Shown: in pieces, positions 22,696 to 33,513 of the stretch
How the letters are laid out: each line of letters starts with the position of its first letter
How positions within the stretch are numbered: position 1 is the first letter of the stretch
From: Amyelois transitella
Lineage: Eukaryota > Arthropoda > Insecta > Lepidoptera > Pyralidae
DNA: 64,000 nucleotides
Assembly: GCF_032362555.1 (NCBI RefSeq)
Contig: NC_083506.1
Span: 12,943,501-13,007,500 of the forward strand
Direction: 5' to 3'
Notes under the pieces: generated by a model
The model's input: the letters and a program-made list of their open reading frames with translations, nothing else
Databases searched by the model: none
Told to the model about the DNA's origin: nothing
Made by a program: the position numbers and the translations under genes

Positions 22696-23402
22696 AACTG
22701 GTTTGGGTGCGAGCTGTTGTGCTTGGTAACTTAGTGGTGGGTTTGTAGTTGTTTTATTTAATTATTTTTTAATTATTATTTTTTTTTTTTTTTTTTTTTT
22801 TGATCTAACTTTTAAATATGTATGCTTTTGTTTTATTATGTGGCCTTTCAGGGCAGCGAACGAGTATCTGTAATGTTATTGTAAATAGTAATTTGGGTTC
22901 TCATGTAAGTGACAACTTGTCTTAATGAGAATAAATGTCTTTAAACCTAAACCTAACAGGTACATTATGCAGGTCGTTAAAGTCTGCTCTTGGAGCAAGT
23001 AATGAGTTTTTAAAGACCGCATGCATGGGTCGTTTACTCGGTATTCAGTTTGAATTTAAATTTCATGCCTCTTGAACTTCATACAACTGTTCTTTTAATA
23101 AAAAAAAGTAATACAATGCTGATTGATTTAAACTTTTGGCACGTAAAATGTACGGATAACAGATGAACTTTTTGTAAGAATTTAATTTTCTATTCTCAAC
23201 CATTCATTCCCCACTTCAATGGGGGGTGAGTAACACTCATGGCAAAGGGAAAATAAAGAGATTTTTCGTCAGTTCATAATTCGGAGTCATGTGTAGTGGT
23301 GATACTGTATTCAATAAAAGAAACAAAGTGATAAATCGTTTTTTATTATAGGTATACAGCAGGTTATTGAATTTTATCATCAATCTCCATCATGTCGTGA
23401 CT

Positions 23403-24656
23403 TTATAAAGTACTTGCGGTATTCGTATCACATTTGTAATTCCCAGTCTCTAAATAGGACAGCACTTTAGGAGTAATTTGTACCGACAAGCTATCCGCAT
23501 ACAAAAAGTCCAGATGCCCAAACTTCGTGTCGTTCAATACACACATTTCAGCATTGGATAGCACGTGTGTTAGCCGTTTGATGTCCCTTGGGTCGCCGAC
23601 GTAGTCGTTCAAACTGGCGAGGAAAATCCATTTCATTGACACTGCGCTTAAATTGAAAACTGGTGGCTTCAGTTTACCGTACGCTTTTATGTTTCCTACT
23701 AACCCATAATCATATTCTGTGAAACCGTTTTTCCTGATCTGACCCCAGCGAATGAAGTCTTTGAGCGATGTACCGGCTGGAACGTGACCAGGAAGTGCTT
23801 TCAAAACATCGGGTTTGATATTAAATTTATTGAAGCCCAAAGCAGCAAAGAGGATGAATGAGCAAAACGGGTACTCGACTTCGCTAAGTCCGCACAAGAC
23901 TGTGCCGGCAGTTTGCACAAGCCCTCCCGTTGGAAGGAATTCTGCGTTTGTCAAATTGTTAACACCGTCTGCAACGGCGGACAGTCCTGCTTCTACAGGT
24001 ATCAGTAAGAATCGTGAGTGATCCAGCCAAGCTGTGGCTGACAGTCCGAAGCCTACATTAATTTTATCATTGTACTCTGGCTGTTTTGCGCATAGTAAAA
24101 TCAATGTTGCTACGCCTTGGCTATGACCTACAAATGTCAGTTGTTTCTTACCAGTAACTTTTAGGATATAGTCAATAATGGCTGGCAAATCTTTAGACGC
24201 CATGTCGTCCCAGGCGAAATTCCAGAACTCGGGGTTTTTGTCAGGATTGAGTGTGGTATGATTCCTACTGTAGCGGTTTCCTCGATTATTGGGTATCCAC
24301 ACGTCGTAGCAGTTATCGGAGTATATGTAGCAGTGGGATTTCCCAGGCCCCGGCAGTATGCAATCATCTCCACTCAAGTAGAGTCCATGGTTAAACAAGA
24401 TTGGAAGTTTATCGTCGTCTTCAGGGCAGGTGTCTTGGAGTGGGATTCTGAAGAGCGCAAGGATGTAGCCATCACTTGTGGTGACGTAGTGAGTTTCACT
24501 GTGAAAGCCATCATACGCCGCTAGCTCAGGAAACTTGAGGCTGCCGCGTGGCGAATATCCAAACAGTTCGGTGAAGTTGACGACATCTTTGGTTTGCGTG
24601 GCGTGGGATATTTCAAGTGATAGCAGAAGGGTTGCAAAGATTTGTGGCCAAATCAT
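23403..24656 (-). CDS. Secreted acid lipase (alpha/beta hydrolase, lipase 1/3-like)
   Basis: Intronless coding region, 417 aa, the normal size for insect acid lipases. Signal peptide residues 1-19 (MIWPQIFATLLLSLEISHA). N-terminal lipase domain near 30-75 (YVTTSDGYILALFRIP), oxyanion region FNHGLYLSGDD, nucleophile Ser179 in VGHSQG, acid Asp351 in SLNDYVGDP and His381 in FGHLDF complete the triad. Several N-glycosylation sequons. Family members cleave triglycerides or cholesteryl esters in gut lumen or lysosome. A plausible acceptor (TTTCAG) ends 8 bp before the ATG, so a 5' UTR exon probably lies upstream. Minus-strand AATAAA at 23347-23342. Looks intact. Confidence 0.92.
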   Translation of the reverse strand: MIWPQIFATLLLSLEISHATQTKDVVNFTELFGYSPRGSLKFPELAAYDGFHSETHYVTTSDGYILALFRIPLQDTCPEDDDKLPILFNHGLYLSGDDCILPGPGKSHCYIYSDNCYDVWIPNNRGNRYSRNHTTLNPDKNPEFWNFAWDDMASKDLPAIIDYILKVTGKKQLTFVGHSQGVATLILLCAKQPEYNDKINVGFGLSATAWLDHSRFLLIPVEAGLSAVADGVNNLTNAEFLPTGGLVQTAGTVLCGLSEVEYPFCSFILFAALGFNKFNIKPDVLKALPGHVPAGTSLKDFIRWGQIRKNGFTEYDYGLVGNIKAYGKLKPPVFNLSAVSMKWIFLASLNDYVGDPRDIKRLTHVLSNAEMCVLNDTKFGHLDFLYADSLSVQITPKVLSYLETGNYKCDTNTASTL

Positions 24657-26089
24657 TATATTTTCTGAAATAAAGAGTGAAGTGGTTATGTTAGTAGATT
24701 GACATAAAGTAAAAGTGCATTGTAAATAGGGTCTATGGGTTCATGTATAAGAGCACTTTTTACGCTTCCCGTGAAAAGATTTACTACAAGTATTGATGAA
24801 TTTTTAGAAACTTATTGGTCTTCTGTAGGAACATGGATGTCACTAACTAAACACACTTTAGGTTTTAAAAAAGCTAAGGATATCAAATATTTTGGACCAA
24901 TAATTCAGATACTTAACGGCCCATCTGATCTGATGCCTATCGGTGGTCTAGAAGTTTCATATTTCTCAAGAAATAGGAAATTCAGGAAGCTTAAATCCAT
25001 GATTTAAGTCTGGCAGGGAACATACCTTTAACATTTTGTCAAGTTATAGTAAGTAATATTTTAGTGCATACTGTTTAAAATGAACTCTTATTACAGCTGA
25101 AAATACAACATGAAATACGCTACGATGAGAGGATATCTGGCACAGTGATCAAATAATTATATGACTTTCATAATTAAAAACTCAACAACTTCCTCACCTG
25201 TTGTATCAAACAATATTACTACAATGCGTTTAGTCGCATCCCATTAAAAATTTTCAGTGTTTTGTTATTTAAATTAACAAAGCCGTAAAAATTATTTACT
25301 TTAAGTCTTAATATCGAAGGAGTGACTTCTTTGTTGTCTGTACGTTGTGTGTTAACTAAGTGTTATTAGTTTTTAGTTATATATACATCTCTTATCATTC
25401 AGGTATCTTTTATTTCTTTAGATTTATCAGTTTTCAGTTTGATAGGTTTAACATTCTGTAAATATGTATCTAGGTTAGGTAATATTTAGTTAACTCTTTG
25501 TGATACACTTATAGCAGTAGATCTATATCTTTATACTACTTCTTTAAGCTAAAATGGGGAAAATAATTGGTTTTACTTTTGGAGGACCCTAATTTACATG
25601 ATAATAATACAGGTGTCTCGAAATGTTAATATTTCTAATTAGGCGTCGTGTATGTCGAAATGTATTTACTTTATTAAATTATTCTTTGTGTACAGTGACC
25701 CACATGCGTAACACCTATGTTTATACAGATTTGGTATCATTTTCTTACTTAGCTCAGTGTAGCTTCAAGGTATTTACGGCAGCTTACATCTCTGACTTCA
25801 CACGGCTGACGAAATAAAGGAAAGCCTCTACGTTGGTTGGGTGACGTTTTGCGGGAGCGTGCTGTGGTGTAGACTATCTGGGGAACAATTTCTGGCAATG
25901 TTTCCACTGGGATCGATAGTAGGGGCAGACCAAAGGATTCCTGACTCAATGCCGCGAATGATATGCGAGCCAATGGACTCATAATTGAGGACTCGAAAAC
26001 CGGATAAAGTGACGAGAAAGAAGTCGTAACGCGGATTCCAAGACCAGAATCATAGTAGAAGAGTTTTCTGAAATCTGTAAATACGGTAT
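24657..26089. other. No recognised gene
   Basis: AT-rich, with scattered open frames but no domain I can name. 25797-26080 is less AT-rich and its minus strand is open (SSLYPVFESSIMSPLARISF), but I recognise no family; it could be an old retroelement piece or unannotated gene remnant. Confidence 0.4.
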
Positions 26090-26302
26090 TAGTGCCGTGT
26101 GGTTCCCGGCACCAATACAAAAAAGAATAGGACCACTCCATCTCTTTACCATGGATGTCGTAAAAGGCGACTAAGGGATAGGCTTACAAACTTGGGATTC
26201 TCTTTTAGGCGATGGGTTAGCAACCTGTCACTATTTGAATCTCAATTCTACCCCGCAAGGGATATAGACGTGACCATATTATGTTGTATGTATGTATGTA
26301 AA
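26090..26302 (+). repeat. SINE-A copy, shortened
   Basis: GTGCCGTGTGGTTCCCGGCA through GCGATGGGTTAGCAACC, then skips to CTACCCCGCAAGGGATATAG and TATGTATG tail. Confidence 0.8.
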
Positions 26303-26621
26303 TACGCAGATTCTTAGCGTAGATAGGTATTATCAGTTACAGTTACCAGGCTGAATCACACTTATTTCATTATTCTTCTAGCATTAGAGAACAGAAGATA
26401 ACAAGAGCGTCATAGACAGGGCACTGACGAAGGGTAACTAGTCCATTGTTAATAAAACGCCAGATTTCATTCCCGACATTCTGGAAATAGTATCGATTTC
26501 AGGGAGTACCAGGACAACATAGAACAAAAATATGAATAGATGCGGTAAAGCATTACACTCGAAATTATGACGATACTTACACTCAGATCAATCTTGTTTG
26601 GACTAGATGCAATATATGTAT

Positions 26622-26930
26622 ATAAAGTCATATGTCTCCTCGGGAGTGGTAGGCAGAGTCTACTTGTTTCAACTTGTCATGAGCCGACCATTCCTCTGCA
26701 TTATTTTATTCATATTTTCATTAAAGTTTTACGGATAAAGAGTGCTCTTAATGTGTTCAACGTTTCAGATTTGATCAAGATAATAGCATATATCTTGGAT
26801 TTTGTCAAAGCCTCAATTCTAACTTTCTAATACATAGTCACGTCTATATTTATAAAGCCAAACAACTAATGGTCTATTAGTCTTTTCGAGACTGTTTGCT
26901 CTGTCTACGCCGCTAGGGACATAGTCCTTA
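26622..26930. repeat. LINE and SINE-A scraps
   Basis: 26622-26690 is a worn RTE-like LINE 3' end (reversed: GGGAGTGGTAGGCAGAGTCT). 26846-26930 is a SINE-A 3' piece (+) with GTCTTTTCGAGACTGTTTGC. Confidence 0.6.
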
Positions 26931-26949
26931 TTGTAAGTTTGTAAGTAAG

Positions 26950-27151
26950 GATTACTAGAGGCCGCCCGCCACTTCATTCGCATGGAAACCCTTTCAATCC
27001 CGTGGGAACTCCGGGATAAAAAGCCTATATGTTATTCCAGGTCTTCAGCTACGTACATACCAAAATTCATCGTAATCGCTTCAGTAGTTTTTGCGTGAAA
27101 GAGTAACAAACATCCATACTGACAAACTTTCGCATTTATAATATTAGTAGG
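26950..27151 (+). repeat. Repeat-D copy (CTAG...CTTCGTCCGCG family)
   Basis: Dispersed repeat beginning with a TAG-GCCGCCCGCCACTTC type block and ending CATTTATAATATTAGTA. Copies with the same ends at 29496, 43222, 62190 and others. Common in moth genomes in my recollection; the class is unclear to me. Confidence 0.65.
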
Positions 27152-27322
27152 ATATCAGGATTTAAAAATACCACATCCGTTATCAATATTCCAAATTCTA
27201 CGATCCTGGAGACACGGCCAATATCTGCGGGAACCACGGAACATTCCTTGTTTGCCGAGAGCTACACGACTCGACCTCGTATTAATAGTCACTTGCATAC
27301 ACGAATCTTGTCCGGAATTTAC

Positions 27323-27512
27323 AATACATACATACATACAAATATGATCACGTCTGTATCCCTAGCGGGGTAGACAGAGCCACCAGTCTTGTTAAGACTG
27401 ATAGGCCACGTTCAGCTATTTGGCTTTAAGATAGAATTGAGATTCAAATAGTGACAGGTTGCTAGCCCATCGCCTAAAAAAGAATCCCAAGTACGTATGT
27501 AAGCCTATCCCT
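27323..27512 (-). repeat. SINE-A copy, front missing
   Basis: CATACATACATACAAATATG tail, GATCACGTCTGTATCCCTAG, through CCCATCGCCTAAAAAAGAAT. Confidence 0.8.
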
Positions 27513-27582
27513 TTACATTTACAATACATCTTAAACTATAACCAAAAAGATGTTATTCCATTTCTTTAACTTGTTTTTCCGT

Positions 27583-27755
27583 GTGCCGTGCCGTAACAGG
27601 ACCACTCCATCTCTTTCCCGTGGATGTCGTAAAAGGCGACTAAGGGATAAGCTTATAAACTTGGGATTATTCTTGTAGGCGAGCTAGTAACCTGTCATTA
27701 TTTGAATCTCAATTCTATCATTAAGCCAAACAGCTGAACGTGGCCTATCAGTTAT
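27583..27755 (+). repeat. SINE-A copy, tail missing
   Basis: GTGCCGTGCCGTAACAGGAC through AACGTGGCCTATCAGTT. Confidence 0.75.
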
Positions 27756-28209
27756 TTAGTTTGACTTGTATGTTAACAAACTTTCAACTTTAATTTGACC
27801 CACTTCCCAGTATCCAAATAAGCTGAAATTTTGCATGCTGGTCCAGAACCGATGACAATGCATGTTGATCATAATCGTGACCTGATGCTGCTGCGAGGAT
27901 CGGCTCCGTACGAGAAATCTCCTCAGCGGTAAATAGCGGGGATATGATTTTGTAGGTATACGCATTCACTCATTCATTAATTAATTATGGAACTCCTCAA
28001 TATTCAACTGCTGTGACTTGAAATTTCGTATACGCATTCGTTTATGAAAGCAGCTGGTAGCAGCTTCTATTATCAATTCTTGAAAATCATACATGAATGT
28101 GCTTAATGTGATTTAAAATTTAATTTTAATCTTGTATGTTTGTTTGTAAATTCTTTATTGTACATAACAAATTATAAGTAATACATAAAAAAAAAAACAT
28201 TAAAAATAA

Positions 28210-28545
28210 CGACGTACAAGGGCGGACTTATCCCTATGAGGGATTCTTCCAGTCAACCAGGTATTTCAAATTAATCTTTTTAGGGCACTTAAATAAAAGC
28301 TCTTTTATAATTATTTTTTTGAAGTCTATTGCGTCCAGTTATCTATTAACCGATCGATTGCAGACGTTAATAACTTAGTGCTTTACAATTCATGCGGTCT
28401 TCTCGGGGCATTAAAGGGCCGTGTTTTTCCACTGCTCAGTCACCGGTCAATAAAAATATGCGGACTGCGACGTGCCTTGAATCCTGCGAGCCATTCGTTC
28501 CACCCACGAAATAAGAGATTTTTAGAACAAATATATATATATTTT
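28210..28545. other. Short dispersed repeat pieces, no gene
   Basis: 28225-28270 is the reverse of the CTGGTTGACTGG repeat also seen at 11310 and 57960. The remaining bases hold nothing I can name. Confidence 0.4.
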
Positions 28546-28549
28546 TTTT

Positions 28550-28765
28550 TTAATATACGAGTATATGGGACAAATTACACTGATTGAGTTAGCCGCGCAG
28601 TAAGTTCGAAACTTGTGTTACGAGATACTAACTCAACGATACTATATTTTATAATAAATACTTATATAGATAAACATCCAAGACCCAGGCCAATCAGAAA
28701 AAGTTCTTTTCTCATCATGCCCTGGCCGGGATTCGAACCCGGGACCTCCGGTGTCACAGACAATT
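28550..28765 (-). repeat. tRNA-derived SINE-B copy
   Basis: Reversed SINE-B: GGGACAAATTACACTGATTG, TTGTGTTACGAGATACTAAC, ending CCGGGATTCGAACCCGGGAC and CTCCGGTGTCACAGACAA; box A end missing. Confidence 0.85.
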
Positions 28766-28841
28766 ATAATATATATTATCACGTCTATAGAGAAGTGATA
28801 TATGTATATTTGTACTAAAAATAAGTACAAGTAAGTTTGTT

Positions 28842-29190
28842 ATTAGTTTCAAAAGCATCCGATAAAGCAGTGAGCGATTTGCCAGCAATATTATTTAAGC
28901 TGAGGTTCACATTTTTGATTAAGCGCCGTTTAGTATAGCGCTAGCAAAAAATTCAACACCTTGTCCAAGCTCATTTTCAGAGAAGTTTAATTTTATAAGT
29001 TACTGTTTTAAAATGAATATTCTCAAAAAGACGCCTTGCTCCAGTCATGCCGATTCTACAGCCAGTTAAATTAATATTTGTTATCGTAAAATAAAACATT
29101 AGCATTTCATCTAAATTGAAACAACCGTCTTTACCTATCCAGTTATCTGTTAAATCCAGTACTTGTACAAACTTATTTATCTTAAGAGCC
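28842..29190 (-). pseudogene. Decayed leucine-rich-repeat gene fragment
   Basis: Minus strand reads VLDLTDNWIGKDGCFNLDEM, then INLTGCRIGMTGARRLFENI, i.e. two ribonuclease-inhibitor-type LRR units. After frame changes come LNFSENELGQGVEFFASAIL and VNLSLNNIAGKSLTALSDAF, two further units. At least two frame breaks (about 28985 and 28925), so it is a remnant unless introns are misread. Parent gene not in the window; LRRC74/NLR-like LRR proteins are candidates. Confidence 0.6.
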
Positions 29191-29279
29191 ATTGTTATAG
29201 GGCGATAACATTATGGATCGATACAATAATATTTCAAATCAATTTTATCTTGCTGTACACCAATAATCAGAACAGTAAG

Positions 29280-29400
29280 AATCTTAGACAGCCTTGCGAA
29301 TTGGGCTGTCTCTGGTTTATAACCAAAATTGGGTCTCTATTTTTTTATATTAATGTCAAAGCAGCACTTTGGCAAAAGAAAAAAAAAATAGAGACCGCTC
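29280..29400. repeat. Pair of inverted repeats (foldback)
   Basis: GGTCTCTATTTTTTT at 29332-29346 pairs with AAAAAAATAGAGACC near 29382-29396. Just left, AGACAGCC and GGCTGTCT (29285-29313) form another short hairpin. Confidence 0.6.
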
Positions 29401-29495
29401 GCTTGATCCCATGGTCCAACATAAAAAGAGTGGAAAGGAAGTGAAAGGAAGTGGAATAAACCAATAAATAGTCGCCAAATAATGATTTATCTCTA

Positions 29496-29778
29496 ACTAG
29501 CTGTGCCCGCAACTTCGTCCGCGTGGAATAGTTATTTTGAGCATCATTGAAGCCCTTACAGATGAAAATTATTCCCCGTTTTTTTCACATTTTCCATTAT
29601 TTCTTTGCTCCTTATAGTTGCAGCGTAATGTTTTATAATCTAAAGCCCTCCTCGATAAATGGTCTACTCAACGCAAAAAGAATTTTTCAATTCGAACCAG
29701 TAGTTCCTAAGATAAGCGCGTTCAAACAAACAAACATACAAGCAAACAAACTCTTCAGCTTTATAATATTAGTATAGA
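29496..29778 (+). repeat. Repeat-D full copy
   Basis: CTAGCTGTGCCCGCAACTTC through GAACCAGTAGTTCCTAAGAT to TTTATAATATTAGTATAGAT. Closely matches 62190-62458. Confidence 0.8.
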
Positions 29779-30167
29779 TTTCAATCTACAACAAAAATAA
29801 AAAGAAAATAATTTATTATGATTAGAGAGGTTGACAATGATTGAGAATCTGCCTGTTTTGCGGCCCTTATATAAAGGTTCGTCCATTAGTTTCGGAGTTT
29901 GTATGACAAGCTACTTCATTTCTCAAATCCCATTCCTTTATTTCGTTGACTTGGTTATCCTTTTTGGATCGTACTGGGAATGTTTAATAAAGAACTATCT
30001 TTTTTCTTTGCTGAATGAATTGCTGTAATGGTAGTTGATCTAAGAATCTCTTCTTTTATTCCTTTATTTGAATATAAGCATTGATATTTATAGATATGTT
30101 TGTGACGCGATGGCTTTCGAGCTACCTAATTGATTTAATAAATTCGGTTCAACGTTTATTAAGATAC

Positions 30168-31136
30168 TAGCTGACCCGCGCAACTTCGTTTGCGTGTATC
30201 CCGCTACTTCGACAAATACAGTCAACGCACCAACACATATTGGATACTAATTTTCAATTCACAATAACTTCTTTCCCTTAACCGCGTTTAAAATATTAAA
30301 ATGTTTTTTGGTTTCTGTGACTCTTCTTTGATCGCCCCCCCTATCAGTTTTTGGAAAAAATATTTAAGTAATGTACAGATTTTTTTTTGTCTTATATGTA
30401 TAGATCAAAGTCGTAGTACCTACTTTTTAATATTATTTATTTTTTATGTACCGTTTTTTTATATTTTTTGTTTTTTTTTATGTACTTACCTACTTTTGTT
30501 ATATACATCTAACTATTATTTTCTTGCTGCCGCCGACGCGCTATTTATAGGGACGCTGCCCCCGCCGCCGCGGCCGGCCCGTACCGTGCCGCAATACTAA
30601 TATCGTGATATCTCCTAAACTATATGTCTAAATAACACACTGTAAACTGCAAAAATAATCTAAATTAAATGCTCGTGATGATGAACTTACTTATTTTGAT
30701 AAGGATATATGTATTATTGGTTATATCACCAGTTAAACATCACCCAACGAATTAAATGTTTTTTTAATACAGAAAAGTAGTTTTTGTGACTTAAATAAAA
30801 AAGCTGGATATATGTCATCGCGGACTTTTTTGTAGAACTAATAAAGACCAATGTTTTTGCTATACATTGTTCTTACTTGTATCCAACGGTATAAGCGGCG
30901 CACGCACAAATGCAATCTTCAATTAGATTTTTTTTCTGACTTCTTGGACATAAATCGCTATAACTCAGCTAATATAGTTTCAATGTATTTCAATTATATA
31001 TAAAAACCTGTCGGAGAAAATACTCTTTCTATTAGTGAAAACCGCATCAAAATCCGTTGCGTAGTTTTAAAGTTTTATGCATACGAAGGGACTACAGACA
31101 AAATGGGCGACTTTGTTTTATACTATGTAGTGATAA
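30168..31136 (+). repeat. Long dispersed repeat related in its ends to 63417-63605
   Basis: Starts ACTAGCTGACCCGCGCAACT and ends with CGCATCAAAATCCGTTGCGT, then GCGACTTTGTTTTATACTA. The same ending closes the shorter copy at 63417-63605. Contains a GC-rich patch at 30530-30595 (GCCCCCGCCGCCGCGG). Probably an internally intact copy whose short relatives are deletion forms. Confidence 0.6.
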
Positions 31137-31277
31137 TATTAAGTAATAAGTAACTTTTATAAAGTAACTGTATTTTACTGATACACTTTATGATAAATAA
31201 TAAAGATATTGAATTGAATATTAAATAAAGTGACAAAACTAAAAAATATTACTACCTCAAGATAAGATAGAGATAGA

Positions 31278-31412
31278 TTCTTCTTTCAGGCAATAGGCTG
31301 CCAACCTGTCACTATTTGAATATCAGCCGTACAGCTGAACGTGGCCTATCAGTCTTGCCAAGACTGTTGGCTCTGTCTACCTCGCAAAGGATAAAGACGT
31401 GATTAAGTATGT
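31278..31412 (+). repeat. SINE-A 3' half
   Basis: TTCAGGCAATAGGCTGCC to AAAGACGTGATTAAGTATG. Confidence 0.75.
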
Positions 31413-31710
31413 ATGTATCATTCCTCGATTTATTACCGCAAAGTCTATTTTTGCGGTGATAGAAAAGTTTATGAAAATCACTCGGGCAGGCGTTAGCCAA
31501 AACATGAGTAATAACAAAAGGACATTATTGTTTACGATCGTCCCTTGACCGCCCTTCAATGTCAGTAAATAGTTTATGAGAAAAATTTAAGCGAAAATGT
31601 GTATTGAGAAAACGCGACCAGTGTGAAATGACATCCTTTAAGAGCAACATGATAAGAGAGGCTATACGCACACACACTCTCTCTCTTCTTAATCGGTTAC
31701 TCATAACTGA

Positions 31711-31972
31711 GTGCCGTGTGGTTCCCGGCACCAATACAAAAAAGAAATAGGACCACTCCATCTCTTTCCCGTGGATGTCGTTAAAGGCGACTAAGGGATA
31801 GGCTTCCAAACTTGGGATTCTCTTTTAGGCGATGGGCTGGCAACCTGTCACTATTTGAATCTCGATTCTATCATTAAGCCAAATAGCTGAACGTGGCCAT
31901 TCAGTGTTTTCAAGACTTTTGGCTCTGTCTTCCCCACAAGGGATAAAGACGTGACCATATGTATGTATGTAT
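31711..31972 (+). repeat. SINE-A full-length copy
   Basis: GTGCCGTGTGGTTCCCGGCA to GACGTGACCATATGTATG. Flanked by ACTGA on both sides, perhaps part of a target duplication. Confidence 0.85.
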
Positions 31973-31979
31973 TACTGAG

Positions 31980-32130
31980 TATCGTGACTCCTGACTCTGT
32001 CAACCAACAGTTTCCACTGGCTGCGATCCGTCGCTTGGTGTAGCGCGGCGTTGATTAGTGTTTCCAACCTCTAAGAGAACTGATCCGACCATCGCTTTGG
32101 ACTACAGCCCCTAGACCTTTTTCCCTCCAC
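31980..32130 (-). mobile_element. C-terminal scrap of another LINE reverse transcriptase
   Basis: Minus strand reads SPKRWSDQF, then LETLINAALHQATDRSQWK and LLVDRVRSHDTQ before a stop, which is the usual end of an RTE/Jockey-type polyprotein. It differs from LINE-1 and LINE-2 here. One stop interrupts the frame. Confidence 0.6.
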
Positions 32131-32179
32131 ATTTTTTTACACACACACTAAAACACAGATTCATAAAATTTTAACCGTA

Positions 32180-32437
32180 CATACATACATATAATCACGT
32201 CTATATCCCTTGCGTGGTAGACAGAGCCAAACGTCTTAAAAATACTGATAGGCCACGTTCAGCTGTTTGGCTTAATGATGGAATTTTGATTCTAATAGTG
32301 ACAGGTTGCTAATCCATCGCCTAAAAAGAATCCCAAGTTTGTGAGCTTACCCCTTAGTCGTATTTTACGACATCCAAGGGAAAGAGATGGAGTGCTTCTT
32401 CTTTTTTTGTATTGATGCCGGGAACCACACGGCACTT
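32180..32437 (-). repeat. SINE-A full-length copy
   Basis: CATACATACATATAATCACG to CGGGAACCACACGGCAC. Confidence 0.85.
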
Positions 32438-32946
32438 GTTCACATCTACTGGAAAGAAATGAAGATATCTCGTCCACATTTTCAAGGGTTGTATTATAAA
32501 GCTGAGAATTAATCGTCACAAGTCATTGTCACATCAATAAGTTCCATAAAAAAGATAATACTTCAGAAGCCTCATGTATGTAAGGCTCTTAACAATGTTT
32601 CTCATAATTATAAGTGTACCAGGAAGCTTTCCGGAGCTTACAAAAAGCCAAGGACTAGCCAAATATTCGAACTGAACTTTTTGCATCTCATGAATACTTG
32701 CGGCGGGCACCCTTGACATTGTTAAAATATTAAGGGATGTAACGTAATGGGAAGGGTTAGTTTCTTGCTATAGAAAATTTAAGGAAGGCACGGAAGAAAT
32801 ATTTATATCGTGATCGTTGGTAGAGTTGAAAAAGGATTTTTAAGCGAGCGGTGCTGGGTTCGAATTTCACTGTTAACATGCCTCTTCTATTATAATACAG
32901 GTGAAATATTTTGATCATCGCTAATATTGTTTTAATGTGTGGTTCC
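32438..32946. other. No recognised gene
   Basis: Only a box-B-like GGGTTCGAATTTCAC at 32853-32867, perhaps an old tRNA-SINE head. Nothing else supported. Confidence 0.4.
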
Positions 32947-32949
32947 CGG

Positions 32950-33205
32950 GTGCCGTGTGGTTCCCGGCACCAATAAAATAAAGGACCACTTCATCTCTTT
33001 CCCATGGATGTCGTAAAAGGCGACTAAGGGATAGGCTAACAAACATGGGGTTCTTTTTTAGGCGATGGGCTAGCAACCTGTCACTATTTAAATCTCAATT
33101 CTATCATTAAGCCAAATAGCTGAATGTGACCATTCAGTCTTTTCAAGACTGTTGGCTCTGTCTGCCCCGCCAGGGATATATACGTGACCATATGTATATG
33201 TAGTT
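32950..33205 (+). repeat. SINE-A full-length copy
   Basis: GTGCCGTGTGGTTCCCGGCA to GACGTGACCATATG; a second GTGGTTCCCGGG stub lies directly before it. Confidence 0.85.
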
Positions 33206-33513
33206 TTAACGAAGATAGGATTTGAAATTAGGGGGCTGAATGCACAATGAACGCATGAGATTTAAAAAAATTAAGGTATAGAAGGCCAACATTATATCGG
33301 TGTATTGCTTTGATCAAATTGTTAACTAAGGTTCTACCGATGATAGGTTTTGAAATCAGGTGGCTAACTGCACTATGAAAGCTTGAGGTTTTATTAAAAA
33401 AAAATTAAAGTGTTAAGGCCAACATTAAATCAAAGTAATATAGATATTCAAATCTGATTTCTAAGTGTTAGTGATAAGTAGTTTTGGAAACTTCAAATAT
33501 TCTTATTGAGAAA

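Larger units (their letters stand above)
19045..22962 (+). mobile_element. Jockey/CR1-type LINE (LINE-2), nearly complete
   Basis: Non-LTR retrotransposon with ORF1 and ORF2 and a 3' end of repeated AAACCTAAACCT after a T-rich stretch (22770-22800). The 5' end appears truncated near 19045-19060, where the open frame of ORF1 runs into AGAATAG repeats. The element sits between SUOX and the lipase gene. Clade is inferred from ORF1 coiled coil plus NIVLFGVPE domain and the ORF2 motif set; a tree is needed to separate CR1, Kiri and Daphne groups. Confidence 0.85.

Noticed and set aside
22940-22962. AAACCTAAACCTAAC resembles the insect telomere repeat CCTAA
   Set aside because: Only two imperfect units, at the exact 3' end of LINE-2; best read as the LINE tail, not telomeric DNA.
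24735-25007. 90-codon plus-strand frame upstream of the lipase gene
   Set aside because: No domain, no splice context, AT-rich; likely chance.
30530-30600. GC-rich patch as CpG island promoter
   Set aside because: It lies inside a long dispersed repeat with no gene next to it.
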